Below are positions 58,545-64,000 of a stretch of 64,000 nt of DNA, in pieces. This DNA comes from Isoetes taiwanensis. Taxonomy: Eukaryota; Streptophyta; Lycopodiopsida; Isoetales; Isoetaceae. The stretch is from contig JAJEKV010000006.1 of assembly GCA_021234155.1 (NCBI GenBank), positions 29,238,327-29,302,326 of the forward strand. Direction: 5' to 3'. The position numbers and the translations under genes are program-made. Within the stretch, counting starts at the first letter, position 1; each line of letters starts with the position of its first letter. The notes beneath the pieces were generated by a model. The model did not search any database, was not told where the DNA came from, and was given only the letters and a program-made list of their open reading frames with translations.

Positions 58545-58860
58545 AAACCCCCAAACCCCAAAAGGTGCTCTGTCCACCTTCTTGAGTCCCCAAATTGGAT
58601 TCTAAGCACCCTTTAGGCAGCCGAGAGACCCCTTAAACTTTGGCACCCCAAAACCCCCAAACCCCCAAAAGGTGCTCACTTTTCCTTTAGTCCCCAAATT
58701 GGATTCTAAGCACCCTTTAGGCAGCCATAGACCCCTTAAACTTTGGCACCCCCAAACCCCCAAACCCCCAAAGGTGCTCTGCCTGCCCTTTCGAAGTCCC
58801 CCAAATTGGATTCTAAGCATCCTTTAAGCGACCGGAGACCCCTCAAACTTTGAAAGTCAT
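58545..58860. repeat. C-rich tandem repeat, three units of about 105 bp
   Basis: Units begin at GGTGCTC (58564, 58671 and 58773). Each contains CCCCAAATTGGATTCTAAGC, ACCCCT(T/C)AAACTTT and runs of CCCAAACCCCCAAA. The array ends just before the GC-rich LINE. Confidence 0.9.
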
Positions 58861-61800
58861 GGCCCACGGAAGATGGGCGGCTGGAAACCCAAGGCGAGGG
58901 CCACAGACAAACGGTTCGATCGGCAATCATGGGCGGGGAGAGTCATCCTCCATGAAGAAGGAGGCTCGGCTAAGGCTAAGGCCCCTCGGCCAGGCCAGCC
59001 CGGCCGGAAGGGATTGATTGCTCCCGGACCACATAGGAACTCCTGCCTTCTACAGAGAATTGGAGCCATGTCAAAGCGGGAGTGGAGGCTAACAGTGCTC
59101 GTATTGAGGCTAATAAAGGTGCCTTTGGCCGGGCATGGCAGTGGAGATGGAGTCCTCGGCATCCCATGTGCTCAAAAGGCAAATGGTGGTCGAGAAGAAC
59201 CATCCGCAGTGTCTGGAAACCCGCGCGACGCATGTGGAAGATGGCCTTGGCAGCACGCCGGCGACGCAACAAAGCCGGGCAGGAGGTCGACATGCGGGCC
59301 GCCTGCGTGTTCATCACTCGGACACCATGAGGAGGTCGGCCGACATGCGGCCCGCCCTGACTTCGTGTTCATCACTCGGACACCATGACCGCGGGGAGAG
59401 GGAAGCGCAATCACCCGGGGGCGATGGTCCCCGCGGTGTCTCCGGCCGGTCGGAAGGTGGAAGCAGCCACCACCGCCCAGCACGCAGGAAAGCGCGGTAC
59501 GCGCTCTTGCGAGCGACCGGACCGACGGGATGCCGAGTAAAGGTCCGGAACAGACAAGCCCGCCCTCGGCGCCCGTGTCTTTGGGGCTCGAGCAGCTCTC
59601 GCTACCGAACACGGAGGCTCCGGGGGTTGCGGGCAACCATCCATAAACGAGCCCGAGTCTCCTGTAGGAGTTCATAATTAAATTGCGGCCCGGTCTCGCG
59701 GTAGGGAGATAGCCAAGCGGCCGGCCAGGCCACCGCAAGGCGTGCTCCCGACTTCACCGGGGGCCGAGCAGCGGCTCGGAACCAGCTACCAGCCACGGCC
59801 TCCCGCCCGTGACGGGCCCCGCCTTTGCTGCCCGCACTCCAACCACTCCACGCCCACCCGGCCACCACCACCACCCCCGGCCACGAGACGGCCCTCGCCC
59901 ACCTTTGACCCGGGCCCTTGAGAACTCGAGGCCTTGGCGGAGGGCCACAATCACGGTAGTTCGAGGCATGCGAGCAACGCCCGGGGAGAGTCTCGCCCAC
60001 AACATCCAGAACACACATTCTCGATCGGATGACATTCCGGGCGGTTCATTTCTCGAGCAGCGGGTCATGGGGCTCGGCCCGGTCGTGGCCGCATTGTCAT
60101 ATTCACGGTTGCGGATGCAGTGCGTGATGCCATATTGCGTTAGGGCCACCACCTGATCTGGCGCCCATCCGAAGGAGACAAAGGCGGCGGTACCTTGCCG
60201 GGCATCGAGGGGGAGATGTTGGCTTTCTTGGACACTCATCCTCGAACCTTTTGGCGCTTGGAGTGCTTGAAGGCCAGCCCGACCCTGGGGGACATCACAC
60301 GGCGTGGGAGCGGTACTACAGCGGCTCTATGACCCGCCCGGGGGCAGCGTCCCATACCCCCCAATGGATGGCCCCATTGGTTCGTGGAGGAGGATGTTGA
60401 GGAGGGCACTGAACGGCCGGCTAATGGGAAGGCAACCGACCTCGATGGTATGCAGGCCGAGTTACTCAAATGGGCAGGGGCAGCCGCAATGCGGGTCCTC
60501 ACTACCGTTCCAGCGAGCATTGCGGGGAAGGTCTCCCCGACAATGGACCACAAGCGGGGTTGTTCCCATTCACAAAGGCGGGCGACCCACCTTTGTCCGG
60601 CCAATTCTGGACGATCATGGTCACCTTCGGTATTTGCCAAACCGCTATGGGGCATTCTCGAGCAGCGATTGACCCGTTAGGCGAGGCGGCGATGTCGCGA
60701 GCCCTCACACAGGCGGGCTTTAGACCACGCCACTCAACGATTGACCATATCTTTACATCTGCGGCAATCGATTGAAGGCGGTCGGAATCATCTAAGGGAC
60801 TTGTATTCTTTGCTTTGTGGACTTCGCGAAGGCTTTTGATCTGATTCCCCGGAAAAAGTCGTGGGCTAGAAGCTGCGTCAACCGGGCTCCCACGCCGCTG
60901 TCTGAGAATGCCATATCTGATTGTATGAGAGTTGTTTTGGCGGGATCGCGTGGACGGACCAAGCATTCACCGGTAGTATCGGGTCCGGGGTTGCCCCTCT
61001 CGCCAACACTTTTTTGGCCTCTACATTGTCGATTAGAGCCACGGCTTCATCGAGCATGGGGGGATGGCATACGACTTTTGCACCAGGTCATCCGGCTCAT
61101 CTATGCGGGGCGATGTTGGCTGGCCGCCCACACCCCGAAGCTATCACGGTCTCACCGGATGCCCTAGACACATTTTGTCGGGCTTCTGATATCTGGCGTG
61201 AATCGGCCAAGACGAGGTGGTTCTCATATCCTCTTCACGTCACCCCATGCCTCCCGCACTCACATATCGGGGGCCGGCCTGTGGGCGTCCGCCCACCTAC
61301 AAGTATCTAGGGTGGAGTTCCCATCCTCGCTCTGGCGGAAGGCGTCTATCCGCTATGGTGATGACGTGAGCTGGAAAGCGCTTTATGCCATGCGTGAACA
61401 ACAATCACCGGCGAGCTCTATGATTGGGGCCATCGGGCCACGCCGGTAGGGCACCGGGTCGAGCCCGCCATTCAGCATACGGGTCGGGAGGTTTGGGGCT
61501 GATGTCGTCTCTTTGGCGACATGGAATGACTTGGAGCAGTGTGCGAAGGCATTTTGGCACGGGCACTTGGGGTGAAACCTTCATTCCCTATCGGTCTCCG
61601 CTGCGAAACCGGATTCTTGCCACTTCAGGCGGCAGCCCTTGATAGACACGCCGTCTATTTTCGAAAAGTGGTTACTATGGGTGATGCTCTCGGCCCCGCT
61701 TTGGCTTACATCGTGGCAATGACTCCGGGCAGCGGCTTAGGGCCTGTTGGAGGGGTAAGAGAGATCGGGTTTCGCCCGGATGGAACGTCAGAACACCGAT

Positions 61801-62450
61801 GCGTCGCAGTGGACCACGGCCGACCCGATCGTGACAGACTGCGGGAGTATCTAGGCGCTTGTTTCCTTGGCAAGCTCGGGACCCCGGCTCTAGAGCAGGT
61901 CAAAACGCCCATTACAAGGAGCACATCAACCCGTGTTAGCGGGGGCCCATGGCTCTACTGCGTTCCCGGCTGCCCTTAAAAGCGCGGACTCATTGCCTCC
62001 ATTCGCCCGCAGTGCCCACCATCTTCGCGTCGAGGCAGGCGGTGGGTTGGGGAGCCCCGCCCAGGCGGGCGCTCTGTCGGTCTTTGTCAAGCGGGTGCCA
62101 TTGAGGATGAGTCTCACACTTTCCCGAGTTGCCCGGCGTTCGGTCGGATCCGGGCGGATCGCCTCCCTTAATGCGGCGGACTTGCCCTTACATTTGCTGA
62201 TGAACACTGCTTGTCGATGCGTGCCTCGGTCGTTACATTCGGAGGTAATGGACTGCGAGGTCACCTTTGCCCCCGCTGGCTGCCTTTCGGTGATTAGACG
62301 CTGGGCGGATGCGGTGCATGGCCTTATATATTTGGGTGTTTCTGCATTTTGTATGTTAGTTTGTCGGCCAGGCTGATTGCTGCCACGGTTTTCCATCGAA
62401 AACCCTTGGCGGGGGTTTTAATCCGGCGATGAAATCCGCTTCTTTGCGTT
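58860..62450 (+). mobile_element. GC-rich LINE (family A, longer copy)
   Basis: This LINE stands out by its high GC content against an AT-rich background. The 5' part (58860-60200) is open in several frames but not assignable with confidence. The RT follows in broken frames: NGKATDLDGMQAELLKWAG (from 60422), QAGFRPRHSTIDHIF, FVDFAKAFDLIPRKK-like text near 60820, YESCFGGIAWTDQAFTGSIG, SPTLF, and a LIYA box whose DD is lost (LIYAGRCWLA). Next come LDTFCRASD, PPTYKYLG, SWKALYAMREQQ and DRHAVYFRKVVTMGD. The element ends with the hairpin module at 62385-62470 and a CCTT-rich stretch. A GTGTTCATCACTCGGACACC word is duplicated at 59308 and 59366. Frame breaks and lost catalytic residues make it inactive. 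Confidence 0.85.
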
Positions 62451-62470
62451 TTTGTATTGGGTCATAGACC
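62385..62470 (+). repeat. LINE 3' end with conserved hairpin, copy 3
   Basis: CATCGAAAACCCTTGGCGGG and GGTTTTAATCC form a hairpin, with GTCATAGAC about 38 bases later. It lies at the 3' end of the GC-rich LINE. Confidence 0.75.
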
Positions 62471-62498
62471 GGTTGGTCTCCGTGGACGATAAAAGTAC

Positions 62499-62545
62499 CT
62501 TCCTTCCTTCCTTCCTCCCTCCCTCCCTCCTTCCCTCCTTCCCCC
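62499..62545. repeat. CCTT/CCTCC low-complexity tract
   Basis: About 47 bases of CCTT, CCCT and related units. It may have grown from the 3' tail of the LINE. Confidence 0.9.
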
Positions 62546-62559
62546 ATGTATATATCGCC

Positions 62560-63400
62560 CCTTCTATATATGTATTATGAATATGCACACACAAAAATGC
62601 ACTTTCGCACATCTTGATTTAGAATTCCATCTTCAACACGATTGCATCTATCGGCATTTTATTTCACCTACAAACTTCAAGAATTGCGGATGGTTTTTTT
62701 TTTTCTGCAATTTGTTTTAGTCATTAATATTCGCAAATGCCCCATCTAATTCCTATCCATTCCACGTGTTCATCGCTAATATCCGACCTCCCTAAAGCCT
62801 TGCATTTGACACTCAAAATTTTATAACTCTCTATTCCCCATTACATTACCCATTCCACACGGCCATGACTAATGCCTGGCATCGCCAGGCACATGTTTCT
62901 AGTAGGTACTTCATTTGTGTAGAAAATAATAATAATATCGTTGAAACTAAATTCCTTTAAATGCTTTGGATATATTTATGCATTTGACCATTTTGCACAT
63001 GCCCGTAAGAGGCAGCATGTCCATGGGCTGCACCATTTACCTTTCTCATACTCAGAAGATCCTGATATTTGCATTTCTGGCTTGTTCAAGATGAAGGGTT
63101 TTGAAAAAGGAAGCCTTTATTATCTATCATCTGGAGAAGGTTGTCTGAGCCTAGAAAATGGAGTTGATATGATGCATATTCAGCTATTCCCTGAAACATT
63201 TATTTTAAATTTAAATATCTGATGAAACGAACGCATGTTGTATTCAAAATGTCTTCATATAGCAGAAAGTTACGGAGGTTTGGGAGAGATTTAGGAGAGG
63301 TATCACTCCAAAGCCAAGTGATAGGAAGAGCATAACCGTAACTTTTGCATCTTTGTTTTCTACGTTTTATGAGCTATGTAGGGTATATCTGCAGTGAGCA
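62560..63400. other. Non-coding stretch
   Basis: No gene recognised. A 93-codon frame at 62941-63222 lacks any family signature. Confidence 0.45.
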
Positions 63401-63412
63401 ACGTAAGTTCGG

Positions 63413-63493
63413 GGTGGGCATAGCGAGATTTGAATCTGCGACCATTAGGTTAAGGGCCCAAAGGTGCTCTACCTCTTGAGCCATACACCCGAA
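63413..63493 (-). other. tRNA-like sequence, probably a SINE head
   Basis: On the minus strand GGGTGTATGGCTCAAGAGG and TAGAGC give a good A box and D arm. GGTCGCAGATTCAAATC gives a weak B box. The acceptor ends GGGTGTA and TATGCCC can pair with two wobbles. The anticodon and T stems are mismatched, so a working tRNA is unlikely. A tRNA-derived SINE or a tRNA pseudogene fits better. Confidence 0.5.
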
Positions 63494-63639
63494 CGGCGTA
63501 ACCACATACCACTATGTATTGTATCTCTCTGCATGCGAAGTGAAATCGATAACTCAATTAGGGAAGCAATGGAACACAGATAGATGACAGCGTGCCAGTG
63601 GTTCTGTTCTCAGGGGGTCAAGCAAGCAAGGTGCAGCGC

Positions 63640-63920
63640 AATTGATTAGCGATCCGTCTGGGCGCAGAGGTTCCACAGAGCTCAAACCCCGGTGGCTTAC
63701 CCCATGGCGGATGTCGGCCGGTTCGAGTCCGCTTGTCTCCAAACCGTGATACAAGCCCGATGTAATGCCATATCATAGCATGAGAAAATCGGGTTGATCC
63801 ATGATCCCCATCCAATGGATGTTGACGAGATACTTCTATTTAGCACTTTGGGATGGCATAGCCTTCAACAACAAATGAGTTCAAACGAGGGAGGGCTTAT
63901 GGTGGATACCTAGGTACTAA
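63640..63920 (+). pseudogene. NUPT: plastid trnA-UGC exon 2 to rrn23 start
   Basis: This is plastid DNA moved to the nucleus. 63706-63741 is trnA-UGC exon 2 (GGCGGATGTC, GGTTCGAGTCCGCTTGTCTCCA in part), preceded by the end of its group II intron (about 63640-63705, ending GGTGGCTTACCCCATGGCGG). The spacer keeps TTTAGCAC-TTGGGATGGC and ATAGCCTT. From 63880 comes the start of rrn23 (TTCAAACGAGG, GGCTTATGGTGGATACCTAGG). Some differences from the usual plastid sequence are C to T (CTTACGG to CTTATGG, GGCACC to GGTACT), as expected after methyl-C deamination. The match ends at about 63918. It is certainly not a functional rRNA or tRNA gene. Confidence 0.85.
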
Positions 63921-64000
63921 TAAATCCCTTAGCTAAGGAAAGTAGGTTCTTAATAGAATATGAAAAACCTTAACTAACAATTGTTAAAGATAACTAAGCA

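Noticed and set aside
58873-62396. Many long open frames on both strands in the GC-rich region.
   Set aside because: High GC content removes stop codons by chance. Only the plus-strand RT text carries recognisable family motifs.

Overview
This window looks like nuclear DNA from a land plant with a large, transposon-rich genome. It carries PPR genes of the plant PLS class, a GRAS gene fragment, a plant-type nucleobase-ascorbate transporter, plant LINEs and MULEs, and a decayed piece of plastid inverted-repeat DNA. The style of the PPR proteins, the GC-rich LINE and the Merlin-type transposase make a seed-free vascular plant such as a fern my best guess. A gymnosperm is possible. The lineage call is an inference with modest confidence.

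Layout. 0.2-3.2 kb: remnants of two LINEs on opposite strands with a dispersed repeat between them. 3.5-6.5 kb: a stretch bounded by clusters of palindromic GGAAACCCTTCC motifs. 6.8-8.7 kb: the best-preserved PPR gene (minus strand). 9-13.4 kb: mostly non-coding, with small tandem repeats and a dispersed array of GGCAACGGTGCCGTCCCC motifs. 13.7-15.7 kb: a decayed MULE-type transposase ending in a SWIM zinc finger, followed at 16.4-17.2 kb by a GRAS-domain pseudogene. 17.9-18.5 kb: LINE and Ty3/gypsy scraps. 19.8-20.2 kb: a two-exon L18a-like membrane protein gene. 21.3-27.1 kb: an L1-type LINE split by a 1.45 kb insertion.

27.5-34 kb: foldback DNA, another LINE scrap and a probable solo LTR. 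34.3-35.1 kb: a hAT-like MITE whose empty site is also present near 1.33 kb. 35.5-36.8 kb: several exons of a NAT11/12-type transporter pseudogene. 39.4-42.7 kb: two Merlin (ISXO2-like) transposase copies head to head, forming a giant imperfect palindrome. 43.7-44.2 kb: degenerate FHQG repeats. 45.7-50.4 kb: a duplicated PPR pseudogene pair. 50.9-51.4 kb: an intact small orphan gene. 54-57.5 kb: repeat-rich DNA with a 120 bp direct repeat containing a TATA box. 58.5-62.5 kb: a C-rich tandem repeat followed by a strikingly GC-rich LINE. 63.4-63.9 kb: a tRNA-like sequence and a NUPT (trnA exon 2 to the start of rrn23).

Few genes look functional. The best candidates are the 6.8-8.7 kb PPR, the 50.9 kb orphan and possibly the L18a-like gene. 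The rest is a record of repeat insertion, nesting and decay. There is no operon-like organisation.
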